Below the pieces are notes generated by a model. The model did not search any database, was not told where the DNA came from, and worked only from the letters and a program-made list of their open reading frames with translations. A stretch of DNA of 64,000 bases from the NCBI GenBank assembly GCA_021234155.1, contig JAJEKV010000020.1, forward strand, positions 1,909,275-1,973,274. Direction: 5' to 3'. The first letter of the stretch is position 1. The number at the start of each line of letters is the position of its first letter. This stretch comes from Isoetes taiwanensis (taxonomy: Eukaryota; Streptophyta; Lycopodiopsida; Isoetales; Isoetaceae). A program made the translations under genes and the position numbers. Below, piece by piece: positions 1 to 11,622 of the stretch.

Positions 1-230
1 CAGACGCCCTCGGCTTAACCCTCGTTCGGGTTCGGTTGGCGAACCCGGTGGTAGCGCCACCTCGGCGCCACGTCAACATAAGGGGTTCGCCTGGGCGAAT
101 CCGTGGGGTTCGCTTGGGCGAACCCGCTTGGCGGTTTGACCCAATTTCGGGAGCCAATAAAGCGGGCGGTTAAGGTAGGGTCCCCTTCGTTGGTGCACTT
201 AACAGAAACTCGTTGCCCACCATTCACAAG
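1..230. repeat. GC-rich repeat with duplicated segment
   Basis: This GC-rich stretch contrasts with the AT-rich DNA that follows. Around 88-130 a short unit of the form GGTTCGCYTGGGCGAAYCCG occurs twice in tandem and is partly echoed near 30-50. No convincing protein is encoded on either strand. It could be the end of a transposon cut by the window edge, but no terminus or partner copy is visible. Confidence 0.35.
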
Positions 231-3044
231 GAGCCCAAAAATGAACTATTATATTAAACTAGTATCAAACTACCTAAAAACCATGATATATGTGGTTTTT
301 TATGCATGAAATTATTTGATAGAAGAAAACCACATGCCATAGTGGTTTGTTGCCACTATATTGATTTATGACATGGTTATCGATGTTGGTTATTGAAACT
401 AGAATGGATTCTTAAAGATAGATTGGTTTATGAGACAGTTTCATGCATGTAACACTAGTTTATTAAAACTAGTAATATTTTGACAATGTTTATTAATATT
501 TTGACAAGTTTATTATACCCAATATTCATCAATGTTCAATGTATGTGACATGGATTTAAGACATTTAAGCTCATTGGGCATATGTTTTATGGGTGCTCAA
601 GCTTTATATATGACGTGGTCCCTTTTCTTCCCCTTTTTTTTTTTTTTTTGTTTTGGGGAAGGTTGGTTGGGGGGGGGTGTGGTGAAGCTATAGGTGTTGT
701 GCGTATGGTAATCACATGTTTTATGAACTTGCGCGAGAAGTCGTATTATATATCATTATGGTCTATATTAAGATGTATTATTGTTCGTCGATGATTGAGG
801 TTAATTGCTTAGTTCACTTGATCGATGCCTTATAGGTCTCAAGTTCAAGTCCTCGTGTAGACATGCAATATAAAGTGATTGGGGGCCAGACCATAAATAA
901 ATCTTAGTGTAGTGGTGTGTGCGTCTCTAGACATGTTGATCTCCAGGTCAATTGTTGCAATATAAAGTGAATGGGCAAAAGAAACAGCAAGAGGCTTGAG
1001 TGTCGCCCAGTTCGAAAAGATCTGCTTATAGCACTGTGGCCATTTTCAGAAGCCTTGTCTGTGCTGTGGTGAGAGTAAATAGCAGCTGAAGTTGCTTTCT
1101 TTCTGTTCATTACATGCTGCATATTGTTCTTATATAGTTGTGTTTTATATTTTTCATTTGCATGGATGGCAGGCTCGGGGACATTTCTGCCAGGTGAAGC
1201 ATTATGATTTCTACTAGGTGAAACATTTTTGTAATTCAAGTATGTTATTGTAATTCAAGTGTATCGATCTCTATGGAAGATGTGCTCTTGTTAAGTTCAA
1301 TGGCAGCTTGTAAAAAAGTCCAGAGTTGTATTCGACTCTTTGTTCCACATTTTTGTTCTTGTAATTCAATTACGTTCTTGTTTTTATTCAATGTATGTTA
1401 TGGAGGACGAGCTTCTGTTATGAAAACACTCTAGGCAATTCGTGTATTATTGAATCTATGATTGACTGTATCATTCACTTGGGACCATGGCCTTGAAACC
1501 TTAGGCTGATGTGGATATTGGGTTTTGACCCCATCTTCAATTTGACCCTACGCCCAAGATTGAAGGATATGGTATATTCTCTAGTATATTCCCTGGTCCA
1601 GACGAAACGAGTATAAGGATGGAACAAGAATATTCTTAATAATGGAGAAATATTATTGCAATGTATAATATAGACCTAACCCTAAGTTATCTTATTTTTC
1701 AATCGACAGCAAAAAGCGATCGGATTTGTTGAAGGCACCGAGATGGAGGAGAGGCCGTGCAAAGCAGAGCAAGTCATTGAGTTATAATAGGCAGCGCTTG
1801 AGATGGAGCATGTATTCGATTGGTCTCTTTTTTACTTATGGTCTCTAGGTTCTTATAGATGATGATATTTCCTGTCAGGCTCAGATTATCATAGAAGCAC
1901 TTCAATGCAAGGAATGTTCCATGGATCTTGAGTGGTGTCGCAAGAAGGTACAAGGTAGATATGTCTGCTACTAGTTTTAAGTATTATATAAGACGTGTTT
2001 TGTGGTGTAATATTGCTTTTTAACTGAATGAGAACTGTTGTGGAAACCCACTATGTGTGATACTAATTTTGTAGTGCAATATGAATTTTCGGACTGAATC
2101 GAAACTGTTGAGAACATCCACTGTATATTGATACCAATTTGTGCTGTAATATGGATTGGTGGCCCTCAAATTATAGGATTTAAATTTAGTGTAAAGAAGA
2201 CATAATTTTAACAAAATTATCTTTACATAGGTGTAATTTTTGACAAATATTTTTTGAGGTGTATATGAAAGTAAATATATACGCTAATGTATTGGCATAT
2301 ATCAAAGTCGCTTTTTTTTTCCTTCTTCGTGACAATAAAAGGAAAAAGGGGGGCAAACATTTTAACGACTTTAAATTTTAAGGGGAAAGAAAATGAGGGA
2401 AATTCTATAACGTGCTATTTTTCGGCATTCTTTCATCTGATCTCTTGGCTAGGGCGAACTACTGAGGCTATGGCGCCAGAACCTTGGCGATCTTGGCGAA
2501 CTTCCGGAAAGCCCTGGCTGAACCTTAAGGTAGTAGATCATTTGGTCTTCATTCCTCTTCGCATTTATTTTTGCTTCAGCCGCTGAGTCTTCTGGTTTTT
2601 GTATACAGATTTGCGATGGAGCTTCCCTTTGACATCTTCAGAGCCACAGCGGCATGTGCCATCTTAGATTTAGAGAGATGATTTTGGTAGCTAAATCACT
2701 TCTGAAAAAATGTCGGAAGGGGTTCTGCCTTTATGCATTTCGGATTTTGCTGGCCAGTTGCTTGTGGTAGCGATTCTATCCTGAACTTTGGTGTTAATGT
2801 TAACGGGTTCTTGATCTTTTGGCATGCATGCTTGGATTCTCTGATGATGATAAGCATCGAATATGTCTGGCCCAGAAAAGCTCGAGGAAGGGAGTAGTTG
2901 CCATGACGTTTTGCTGGTGGCAAACACGGGTACCCATTCTGTGCAAGTAGATAACCAGGTAACCATGATCTGCCGTTATTTCATTTTTTAAGGGATTAAT
3001 ATATACTGTGCCAGCGTGCTATGGCCCGGATTCCTATGGTTTTA
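231..3044. other. AT-rich spacer, no supported gene
   Basis: No ORF here resembles a protein family I recognise. A T-rich then G-rich low-complexity tract lies at about 628-680. A short exon-like open segment at 2450-2530 ends in a donor-like AAG/GTAGTA, but I could not assign its translation to any family in any frame. Confidence 0.5.
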
Positions 3045-3527
3045 CTAAGGTTTGGTTAACTGCATTACAGTAGGTGATGGTGCCATTGGTAAAATTTGCA
3101 TGCTGATCTCCAATAACAACGTTTCCAACGACGGGGGTCCCAATGCTGATCTGTATATAGCATTCTGCAAGTCGACGGGGGTCCCCAGCTGTCTCAATCT
3201 ATCCCACAACTTATCCCGAGGCACTGTGTCAAAAGCCTTTGCGAAATCCACAAAGCAACAGTATAGGTTCTGGCGTTGATTCCGGCTATCCTCTATGAGT
3301 GTTCGCAGAGTGAAGATATGGTCAATAGTAGAATGCCGGGAGTAGAAGCCTGCCTGCGTAAGAGCCCGCACTTCTCCATCCTCTCGCCCAAAGTGTCGGG
3401 CCGCCGCTCAAGAATCCCAAAGAAGCAACTTGGCAAAGACAGAACTGACCATAATGGTACGATAGTTGGCTAGGCTGTGGGGGTCCCCTGCTTTGTATAT
3501 GGGCACAACTCTACTGGTAGTCCAGTG
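3045..3527 (-). pseudogene. LINE reverse transcriptase fragment
   Basis: Read on the minus strand, this is the N-terminal palm/finger part of a non-LTR (LINE) reverse transcriptase. From 3527 downward the translation runs VVPIYKAGDPHSLANYRTI and then a VSSVFAKLL block. After a frameshift near 3410 it continues with ILERR, then GFYSRHSTIDHIFTLRTLI and CCFVDFAKAFDTVPRDKLW, the latter being the block that carries the first catalytic Asp (FVDFAKAFD). The YxDD block and everything downstream are missing, so this is a truncated relic. The fragment at 48.1-49.15 kb is a C-terminal LINE piece and could be from the same family, but the two do not overlap. Confidence 0.85.
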
Positions 3528-3674
3528 CGAGGGGAAGCCTTCTCAAGATTTAGGAAACAACCTCAACAATTCATAGAAATGGCCACTTGCATTCTACAAG
3601 TTCCCAAAATGATGCAAGGGCCCGGGAGTTTACGCAAATGCACAAAGTCCCAGCATTTATAGGTTCCCAAATCA

Positions 3675-3743
3675 AGCCCAGCAACATTAGGCATCGTTAC
3701 TAGTATTCTAATCATGCCCAGTAACGCTGGGCACCGTTACTAG
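3675..3743 (+). mobile_element. Two tandem Helitron 3' termini
   Basis: Two copies of a Helitron-type 3' end lie 40 bp apart. Each has a hairpin (TGCCCAGTAACGCTGGGCA at 3715-3733; a decayed version at 3675-3692), a 6-nt spacer and CTAG (3700-3703 and 3740-3743) followed by T. The same hairpin, 6-nt spacer and CTAG arrangement recurs at 4614, 9536 and 61762. I found no matching 5' end upstream, so the extent of the element(s) is unknown. The LINE relic just upstream may lie inside. Confidence 0.65.
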
Positions 3744-4613
3744 TATTAAATAAATTCTTCTTTTATTTTAAGCTACATGTATTGATTATGCTTAAAAAAA
3801 AATTCAGGAGAAGCAAGCAACGCCTTCAAAAGCTTTTCTGCTTGTTTCCCTCTCATTCCAAAGAGTTTTCACTTTTCTAAAACTTGTGAAATCATCCAAA
3901 CGAGCAGTTCATGTTCCCTCTTCATGCAAGCAAAAACTTCATGCTAGTTAGCAGATTTTAAATTGTCAACATTTTTCTACAGTTTAAACCATGTGCATTC
4001 CATAATCCAAACCTAAGTGCAAATCCTTGGCATGGAGTTGCTTTTCCTATTTTTGTCTTTAAGCCAAACACATCCTGCTTGTATATAAGCATGTTTGCCT
4101 TTTTCTTTGAGTTCTTTCACTTTTTCAAGGAGAACACGAAGCTTAGATTATTGTTGTTGGTGTCAAATCATCATTCAGCCAAATGTTTTTAACTTTTAGC
4201 AGGAGGTATGGATGAAGCGAGGCCAAAAATCCAACTCTGCACGTCCAAAGAGGGTGAGTCAGGGCCTAAGATCAGGCTGAAATGCATAGTTCAGGCAGGT
4301 GATAATTCGTATTTTGTCTTGAAGACGAGATGACATAACGTATGTGGTATTGAACTTTGACATCCAAGAGTGAAAACTATATAGCATTGGTTTAAAATAC
4401 ACTCTTATTCAGGGATGGAACTATATAATGTTGGTATAAAATGCATTAAGGAACAACCACTTGGACAAAGATGTACTAATAAAAAATGAATCAATTATCA
4501 TATGCGGTGAGGCAAATGCTAAGGATCTCACATGCAACAAGATGAAAATGTTATTGTGCTGCTGCAAAACACTCCATGTATATATCTCATTTGTTCCTCA
4601 TGATTAATAGAGA
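3744..4613. other. Spacer between Helitron ends, no gene
   Basis: AT-rich DNA with no ORF of recognisable homology on either strand. It separates the plus-strand Helitron ends at 3743 from the minus-strand Helitron end at 4614. Confidence 0.5.
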
Positions 4614-6301
4614 CTAGTAATGGTGCCCAGCGTTGCTGGGCATAAGTTGGGAAACTGTTGGTTTGAACTGTTGGCTTAAGTTGGGAAACTGTTGGTTTGA
4701 ACTGTTGGCTTGAGATTTCCACTTCGTACGATGTTAATTCTTTTGCATTCACTGGCTTTGGGGGCATTTATAAACTCAAAATAATAGTAATGGTTTCTTG
4801 CTTCAAATTCAAGGTACCATATAATTTCCTATTATATTGCTAAACAAATTTTCCTGACTGTGGATGTGACATCCAAGTTTATACATATTTGAGACAATGA
4901 AAAGCAATGGTATCCGACACCATGATCTCATTGAGATAAAATCTCTCAATCTCGGTTACTTGTCTAAAGCATGTGCACTCTCTGATAAAGTCGACATGCC
5001 ATAGAAGATTCGTGGAATTATCAAGTCCACATGTAGATTCTATGCCATATTGGCTACATGTAGTGAAAAGTCTGCGTGCCCTAGACCATTCATAAAATTA
5101 TAAGTCCACATTTGGTGCTATGCCATGCTGCTCCTGAAAAAATGGTTGTATGCAATGGAAAAAGGGAGAGAGAGCATTAGTTATCATGCTTAACTTATTA
5201 AGGCTGAAATCTTGGCTGTGTAATTTCTAAACTAATAATTTTTGCAATTTCTTCATCTTCTCACACTTTCGTTTGACGAAAGCCCAATATGCATGTAGGA
5301 ACTTTTGTAGGTTGATCATTGTCTACATATGTTGATTTTGCTCATATGAATTGCTAAGTACATAATGAAGATGGCGTTACTTTTATCACATTCCTTCAAA
5401 AATTAGGTTCAAGTTTCCTCAGGATGTTCACACAAAAAAGAAATTATTGAAAAAAACACGTATCGAATCGGCCCATAGTCGCTTTGGAAGGTGTTTGCAC
5501 CTATTGTTCATCTTTATAAAGAAGTTAACAAAATGTTGAGAATCATTAAAGTTCAAGGAAATACATTTCTGATAAGTTAATACAATAGGAAGGACCATAA
5601 GAATCTGTTGCAAAGATGCGCAGAATTTTATTTTCTAGGATTTATAAACCACAATGCTCATATTTTTTCACTTTATGGAAAAGAGCAACAAACAGATTAA
5701 CCATCAAAAGAAAGTTGCATATTCTTACTTGAATACCTGCAGGAAATTATTTCATCCATTCTGGCGCATGCAATGCACAAAAAGCAAAAGACATTTATCT
5801 GATGCAACCTTGCCCATAAAGCTGGAACTGCCATAACCCAGTCCGACGTCAAATCCAGAAAACTTAACCTAAGAATATATGCTCAATGTATGATATATAA
5901 CAGTCAGCAGCAAATTAGGTCTAAAACTCTACCATTCTTCGAGTTCTCAATTTAGAAGAAACTTTCTGAGCCGATTCATCATTGTGAGCAGCTTTCTGAT
6001 CTGAGATATAGAAAAATAAGAAACTTATAGTTTGAAAGAAAAGAAGCTACCATATCGTACCTGTGGAGAGACTATTTTGGGAATGGTTGCCATAGCCAAA
6101 TGGCTTTGACAATCTAGATAAGGGATACCCTTAAGAAATCAATGGCAGGATGGCTGGCCATGTTCTCTTAGTCAAGATTTGCAGATATGCCAAGGCCCCA
6201 AAATGACTGGTAGTTCAGATTTTTGGGGGCTTACTTGAAACTGGAACCTAATATCAGTTAAGCCTGTATATGGTCAAAACAGCATGAATGGAATTTCAAA
6301 A

Positions 6302-6814
6302 TTAAGAATACTGGTAATTTAAGCATATCAGTTTAAAAGTCACCCTGAACATTGGGCATTGCAAAATGGCTGAAACTATTGACTGGAACAATGCTGCATT
6401 TAAATACCATGCTTTATCCAGCTCCAGCTGCTTCATGTTTTCCCCCCTCTCTGTTGTGCTAGATCTGCTTTCATGTCTCTGCCTTCTCCCCCCACCTCCA
6501 CCATCAGATTCCTTAGCTTCCTTGCTCAAATGCTCTTTTTTATCTGCATCCTTCTTGCCTTTTCCGTCAGGCCTCTCTGCTTTAACATCTGCCTTCAACT
6601 CTGCCTTAACCTCAGACCCAACAGCAAGAGCACTTTTATCTGCTTTAGTCTTAAACATTTTCCTCATATCATAAGCATCCTCACTATCTGCATAATATTT
6701 AGCCTCCATATCATTAATTCTGTACCCCAAGGTCTTAGTGTACAAATGAAATGCAGCACGGTTGCTTTTTCTCACATGAAGAGATACATACTCAGCCCCA
6801 AAAGGTGGTGGCAT
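6302..6814 (-). pseudogene. NAA10: NAA10 (ARD1) acetyltransferase C-terminal fragment
   Basis: NAA10 is the catalytic subunit of the NatA N-terminal acetyltransferase, which acts on nascent proteins at the ribosome. From 6802 down, the minus-strand translation carries the highly conserved end of its GNAT domain: [20 protein letters not shown], then the YKI-like [20 protein letters not shown] segment and MRK. A charged Lys/Glu/Asp tail and a poly-Gly/Arg stretch follow before a stop at 6302. The N-terminal half, including the acetyl-CoA loop, is absent and no splice acceptor precedes the homology, so the left edge looks like a capture boundary. It lies inside the Helitron, in the same orientation. 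A functional partial exon cannot be excluded, but no complementary exons were found. Confidence 0.8.
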
Positions 6815-7007
6815 TGTTATTCATTAATTACCTCGTATTAGAATGTCATATGTTCAAAGGCTGGTTTTTCAGCACTACTCCTACAAAATAAAGAAATGAT
6901 AGGCTCAGATAAAGAAATTTAAGCTAAAAGGAAATGCAAAGATTTATGGTAGATATGCTTCCTTCAACTGGGATATTAACTATGCTATTAAGAGCCAAGT
7001 GCCATAC

Positions 7008-7310
7008 CTCTAGCATATCTCGAAAACTTGCCCATCTGACACATTGTCCATGTTGATGGCGCAAAGTACCATCGACTCTGCCTGCAATCAAAATCAAAAT
7101 AAGGGTCAACTTAATCGACTTTGCCATAACTCAAAGTGATCTGGAAAGCTTGCAAAGATCCGCTATTACAGTCCGTTTCAAGCCCAAAGAGGAAAGATTT
7201 ATACCTGTAACAGAACTTGCATGGCACTGGAGCGGAATGCATCTGTAGTCAGATTATTATTGGCCAACATCAATTGCCAGGGCAACCATAACCAGAGTTT
7301 CAACCATCAA
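7008..7310 (-). other. Exon-like segments of unknown origin in the Helitron
   Basis: Two short open stretches with splice-like borders lie between the JmjN and NAA10 fragments. One (about 7310 to 7205) reads NNLTTDAFRSSAMQVLLQ and ends in a CAG/GTATAA donor. The next (7081 to 7008) follows a GATTGCAG acceptor and continues in phase as AESMVLCAINMDNVSDGQVF. I do not recognise the protein. They may be a third captured gene or a further exon of one of the neighbours. Confidence 0.3.
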
Positions 7311-7516
7311 CATCCTTTTGCTGGCAACACAATGGCATCCTTTTTTCATCAAAACTTACCAAGGCTCATTGCATAGATTGTATTGGATGGTAACCTCTTG
7401 GACAAACCTCTGCTGTCGAAATGCATTCTGCTGTTGTTTCCCCAATTCGTTTCTCTCTTATTCGGATTATAGGCACAAATCGCAAATGTTTGTCGGGAAA
7501 TGTTTGACTGCATAAC

Positions 7517-7640
7517 CTGACCATGCAAGGATTGTGGGTCGAAAGCAAATCGAGGTTTCCATGATTCTGGTGGGTCCTTAAATGCCTCTGCAGTTGAGTA
7601 AAACACAGGTGCATTTGTGAGGTTAAGCTCCCCAAATCCT
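7517..7640 (-). pseudogene. JmjN-domain exon fragment (KDM5-like demethylase)
   Basis: The minus-strand translation reads LNLTNAPVFYSTAEAFKDP followed directly by PESWKPRFAFDPQSLHGQ and then a CAG/GTTATG donor at 7517. The first block matches the start of JmjN domains (APVFYPT..EFKDP). The second matches the SWKPPFALD segment that follows JmjN in KDM5/JARID1-type histone H3K4 demethylases. The intervening JmjN core (the YI..IRP..YGICRIVPP region) is missing without a frameshift, so the piece is internally deleted or joined from two exons. No JmjC catalytic domain is present. It lies inside the Helitron, in the same orientation as the NAA10 fragment. Confidence 0.6.
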
Positions 7641-8054
7641 CTCCAGATTTTTTACTTTATTTCGAAGCCAACCTTCTATTTGCCACCAACCTCATCTACC
7701 CTTTAACCAAACCGGATCAGTGTATGAGTGACGAACTCCAGGGCAAGCTAAGTTGGCCATCATTTCTGAACTGGAAGCCCAAGATCATCTCCCAACATCC
7801 CAAAATGATCAGTAAAAAGCAAGCCACATTTCCAGCAGCATCTGCATCTATATAATCTAGATCAAACTGCATCTCCAGTACTGCAGCTCGAAGGTGCTAC
7901 TGCCGCCCTAGCTCGAAGGTGCCCTCGCTAACCCTAGCCAAAAAAACCTAGAATCTTACGTGGCATCATCTCTTCCATTGATTTCATCAAATCTGGGCCG
8001 TCAAAAGTTTTAGGGTTTTATGCACGACATACACTAAAACTTTATAATAAAGGA

Positions 8055-9239
8055 TACTTGCCATTGTTATATAAGAAAAATATGTATGTTGTTATTACCG
8101 ATAGGAATTTAACATTTATATAAGGTAGAATCTATATAAATATCATATAAATAACTAAGAGAACTTTGTTAGTCCAACATGCTTTTTTTCGTATCCACTG
8201 AAATTGCAGTATTCATTTGGCCGCGTGATACAAGTCTATAGGATTTTGTTTAATTCTCTCTCATTCTTTCTATCAGTCCAGTTTCAGTGACTGGCAGTTG
8301 AATGATGATTCTATATCTTGCATGATTCTATCTCATTTAAACAAGAAATATTGTTGAAGAGGAGGATAACCCTTCTCTCGAGTGAATGATGGCAAATAAC
8401 CCTTAAGGCCAACAGGCCGAGAGGGTTATTGCCATGATCCACGAGAGAGGAGTGTTGACCTCCCTTAAATCTAAGTCCAAGTAGATTCTACCCCTAGTCT
8501 TTTGGAAAATTTGCCTATAGATCCTCTATTTCTGCAAAAGCCTCAAAGGCAAATGCTAGAAACAACAAATGCTCTGCCACTACTTCAATCTCTAAGAGAA
8601 TCTCTAGTTGTTTTAGCAAAAAAAAAGAAATCAAACCTCAAAACACATGAATTATTTTTGCCTCTGTAGGTCCTCTACTTTTGCAAAGCCCCCCAATGCA
8701 AACAACAAATGCTCCAACTCGAGCAAGAAATGCTAGGTCCAAGGAGGTTCTGCCCTACTCCAATCATTCAGAGGATCTCACAGCTCTTATAGTAAAGATT
8801 CTTCAAATTTATAAGCGCCTTAATTTGCTTTTTGCTTTTGCCTCTATAGATCTGGAAAACCCCCCAACACAAATGCTAGATTCGAGCTCATGTGAAGGAA
8901 GAAAGCGAAGTTTTCTATGGTTTCAAGCTTATGTGAGGGAAGGAAGCGAAGATTCATTAGGCTATGGTGGCAAAGAAGCTACAGCGGCTCTCTTACCAAG
9001 GAATATTTGGTAGGTTAAATCGTTGGAATATACCCAAAAGGCAAATATTTGGGACTTTATGGCAAATAACCTACTGAAATCCCGACTGTGGAGAACTTCC
9101 TGACTATGAGGACTGAGGTTTAAAGGTTATTAATCTATTGGCTAAAACTAGTTTATTTCATGTTTTGAAAGATATGGGCATTTGTGTCGAAATTGTTTGA
9201 ATTTCCCATCTTTCCTATGAAGCACATCAGTCTATCATA
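8055..9239. other. Spacer, no supported gene
   Basis: AT-rich DNA with a few open stretches but no recognisable family, coding signature or terminal repeat. Confidence 0.45.
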
Positions 9240-9465
9240 GAAATTCTTTTGAAGTTGTCCATTCTCTACTCCTGTTTTGGGCTTTTTGCCTTTGTATCAT
9301 CTTTGCTTCATGGACATTGAAACTTTATTCTATTCTATAAGGGTTTCACACAGAAATTCTTTTGAGGTTGTCCATTCTCTACTGCTGTTTTGGGCTTTTT
9401 GCCTTTGTATCAGCTTTGCTTCATGGACATTGAAACTTTATTCTATTCTATAAGGGTTTCACACA
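9240..9465. repeat. Tandem duplication, 113-bp unit, two copies
   Basis: Positions 9240-9352 and 9353-9465 are near-identical head-to-tail copies differing at only a few positions. The unit starts GAAATTCTTTTGA and ends in GGGTTTCACACA. No protein is evident. It lies just upstream of a Helitron 3' end. Confidence 0.85.
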
Positions 9466-9507
9466 ATGTACATTTATAAACACAAGCATGTACATTAGGC
9501 CCCAACT

Positions 9508-9539
9508 CATGCACAACAACGCTGGCACACGTTTACTAG
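9508..9539 (+). mobile_element. Decayed Helitron 3' terminus
   Basis: A degenerate hairpin (GCACAACAACGCTGGCAC) is followed by CGTTTA and CTAG (9536-9539) and then T. This matches the spacing of the better termini at 3740 and 4614. No matching 5' end was found upstream. Confidence 0.4.
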
Positions 9540-10062
9540 TAGTCAATATATTTATTAAAATATGATAATGTTTTGTGAACCATGTGTATATATGCATCTA
9601 TCTATCCATCCGTATATCTATCATTTACCATGTGTGTATATATATTTTTCTATCGATATCATGCTAATGCATTTGTGACTGGTTGCATGTGATGCTGAAA
9701 TATTGGCCCCAAACCATGACCTTTTGAGCTATTATAACTGTGTGACAGGTAAACTTACAGCAGCAGCGAATTGTCTTTAAACTATAAAACTATAGGATGT
9801 GTTTTCGAAACAGGATTCTAGATTGCCAAGAACACTGCAATGCTTAACACATCATTCCTTTAAGAGAGCGGTTGCAGTTGCTTTAACATTGCATATATTA
9901 TATAATTATACCTCAAAATACACAACATATGTTTGCTAGCTTTACATGGCGCAAACAATGCTCGATTCAAACGTGTTCGAGTGTCCATAAACATTAAAAA
10001 CTATCGCATTTTTCTATTCTAAATTGACAAAGACAAGCCAAAGTGATCTATTCAAGCATTCG

Positions 10063-11204
10063 TTACATAAGCCGCTTTGGATTTGCAGAACTGGAGAACG
10101 CTCTCTGTTTCTGTTTTTGAAGTCTCATGTCCTTCATAGCTTCCTGCATACCTGAACGCCAAGTTACGTAATAATATCAATGTATGCTTGTGATTAAAGT
10201 ACATCTAAAATATGAGAGAGGACACTGACCAGTTAAATGAGGGAATCGAGCTGCTCCTGTTTTTAACAGAAATTCCATAGCCAACTTTTCATCCATGCAT
10301 TCGATGCTTGTATAATATGCTGGTTTTTTAGAGGAGAAAAACCGGCTGCTAACGATTAGAATGTCAATATCTTTCAAACCAGCCTTGAGCATTTCATGAA
10401 GGAAGTTTTTCTTCACTTTATTACGAAATTCAGCTGCAGCCTCCGTGATGGTTATATCCTTCTCAAGAGCTAAAATTTGGAGGTGCAAATCTGCTTTCGA
10501 TCGGATGAATACAACTGGTTTATTAGCTTCCTGGGTTTGTTTTGCAATTTGAAGGTCGATCTCCAGTATGCGATCTCCAGTAACGATAAAAACAGCATCG
10601 AAAGCATAAAGCGCCTTATCTTCGTAGTATGTTGATACTGGATGGTCTATGGTGCCTGCGCCAGGCAGATCCCAGATTATCAACTTAGGAATATTTGGAT
10701 GTGGAAACGGCTTTGAAACAGAAGTGCATTCCACCAGATCTACTTTTGCTGCTCCTGCTCATAATAATCCAGAAAAAAAAAAACAAAGGGTTACGTATGA
10801 CAGGATTATAACTTAGTTTTAAAGGCATTACGATTTATCAGAGCATCACCTTCTAACCCCAGAAACGCATTGACCAGAGAAGATTTGCCTACCCCAGCCT
10901 GCCCTGCTACAGCATAGTTGAATTGGTTAACATTATCTATGCCTAATTTTTTTATGTTGGCTTCGCGCTCTTTTGCTAGTTCCTGTAATCTCTGTTTCTC
11001 CTTTTTCAGTGCATCCATTGCAGCTTCTGATTTTAAGTTGTCCAGTTCATCCCTTAACTTCAAAATCTCAGCCTCCGTCTTCTGTTGCCGGGCTTTCAGA
11101 TCGTCGGAGGCTTCCGTTTCAGGCTGACGACTGAAGAATTGAAATATATTTTCAATAAGAACGGCTCCGCCAGCGCCCACTGCCAGTGCGATATAATTTC
11201 CCAT
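10063..11204 (-). CDS. IRG-like (p47 immunity-related) GTPase, three exons
   Basis: A GTPase gene resembling the IRG family, dynamin-like GTPases that act on intracellular membranes and, in vertebrates, on pathogen vacuoles. Exons run 11204-10832, 10754-10230 and 10151-10063, with GT-AG introns of 77 and 78 bp; phases join cleanly to 328 codons plus stop. The protein starts MGNY, giving a Gly2 that could be myristoylated, followed by a hydrophobic segment (about residues 4-24) and a charged coiled coil (about 35-87). GTPase motifs are G1 GQAGVGKS (101-108), G3 DLPG (153-156, in IIWDLPGAGT) and G4 SKAD (210-213). The stretch around PFPHPNIPKLIIWDLPG is very IRG-like. At 328 aa it is shorter than vertebrate IRGs (about 410), so the C-terminal helical part is reduced. 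No frameshift is seen, so it is probably a real gene. Other septin/dynamin-like GTPase families are less likely given the motif set. Its role in this plant is unknown. Confidence 0.85.
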
Positions 11205-11510
11205 CTAATAACTAAAACTTCTCTGCTCGCTAAGCTTCTCTGCCTGCACCTTTTAACCTCAAATTCCTAATTAATTCTCCCGCCTTAGGATTTTCTGAGA
11301 GCTTCACTTTATCTCCCTATGCCCAAAGCCGGATGCGAATCATCAATGTGAATTATATTTGCATTTATGACAGGCAGCTTCTCCAACGATTCAGCTCAGC
11401 CCCTAAAATTCAAGTAACGGATAAAAAGTTGGGTTAGGGGAGGGTGACCAGGTAAGACGCATATCCCGTTTTCGGACGGTGACAAAACCGGTCGACAAGT
11501 GTTTGTGAAG

Positions 11511-11622
11511 GAGAAATTTCACTCACCTTGAAATTTCAGAAGGAAATTTCCAGCTGACCTGGCGGCGCCACCACGTCAGCTCGAAATTTCCTTCTGAAAT
11601 TTCAACGGTGAGTGAAATTCTC
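11511..11622. repeat. 112-bp near-perfect inverted repeat
   Basis: Arms of about 50 nt (GAGAAATTTCACTCACC and onward; the reverse complement ends GGTGAGTGAAATTCTC) flank a short GC-rich centre near GGCGGCGCC. Only a few mismatches are visible. It lies about 300 bp upstream of the IRG-like start codon. It could be a foldback MITE, or a source of hairpin RNA if transcribed. Related AAATTTC-rich sequence recurs at about 11630-11660 and 12095-12160. Confidence 0.85.

Larger units (their letters stand above)
4614..8054 (-). mobile_element. Non-autonomous Helitron carrying gene fragments
   Basis: On the minus strand this element starts at 8054 with TC in the context A/TCCTTTATTATAAAG, typical of plant Helitron 5' ends. 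It ends at 4614 with CTAG followed by host T. A 19-nt hairpin (4624-4642) sits 6 nt inside the 3' end. No target duplication is seen, as expected for Helitrons. It encodes no Rep/helicase, so it must have depended on an autonomous relative. It contains at least two recognisable gene fragments in the same orientation as the element: JmjN (7517-7640) and NAA10 (6302-6814). A 34-bp unit is duplicated at about 4645-4710. The 5' assignment rests on motif recognition only. Confidence 0.75.

Noticed and set aside
6366-6841. Plus-strand open frames over the NAA10 fragment
   Set aside because: Antisense shadows of the minus-strand NAA10 sequence, which has clear homology.
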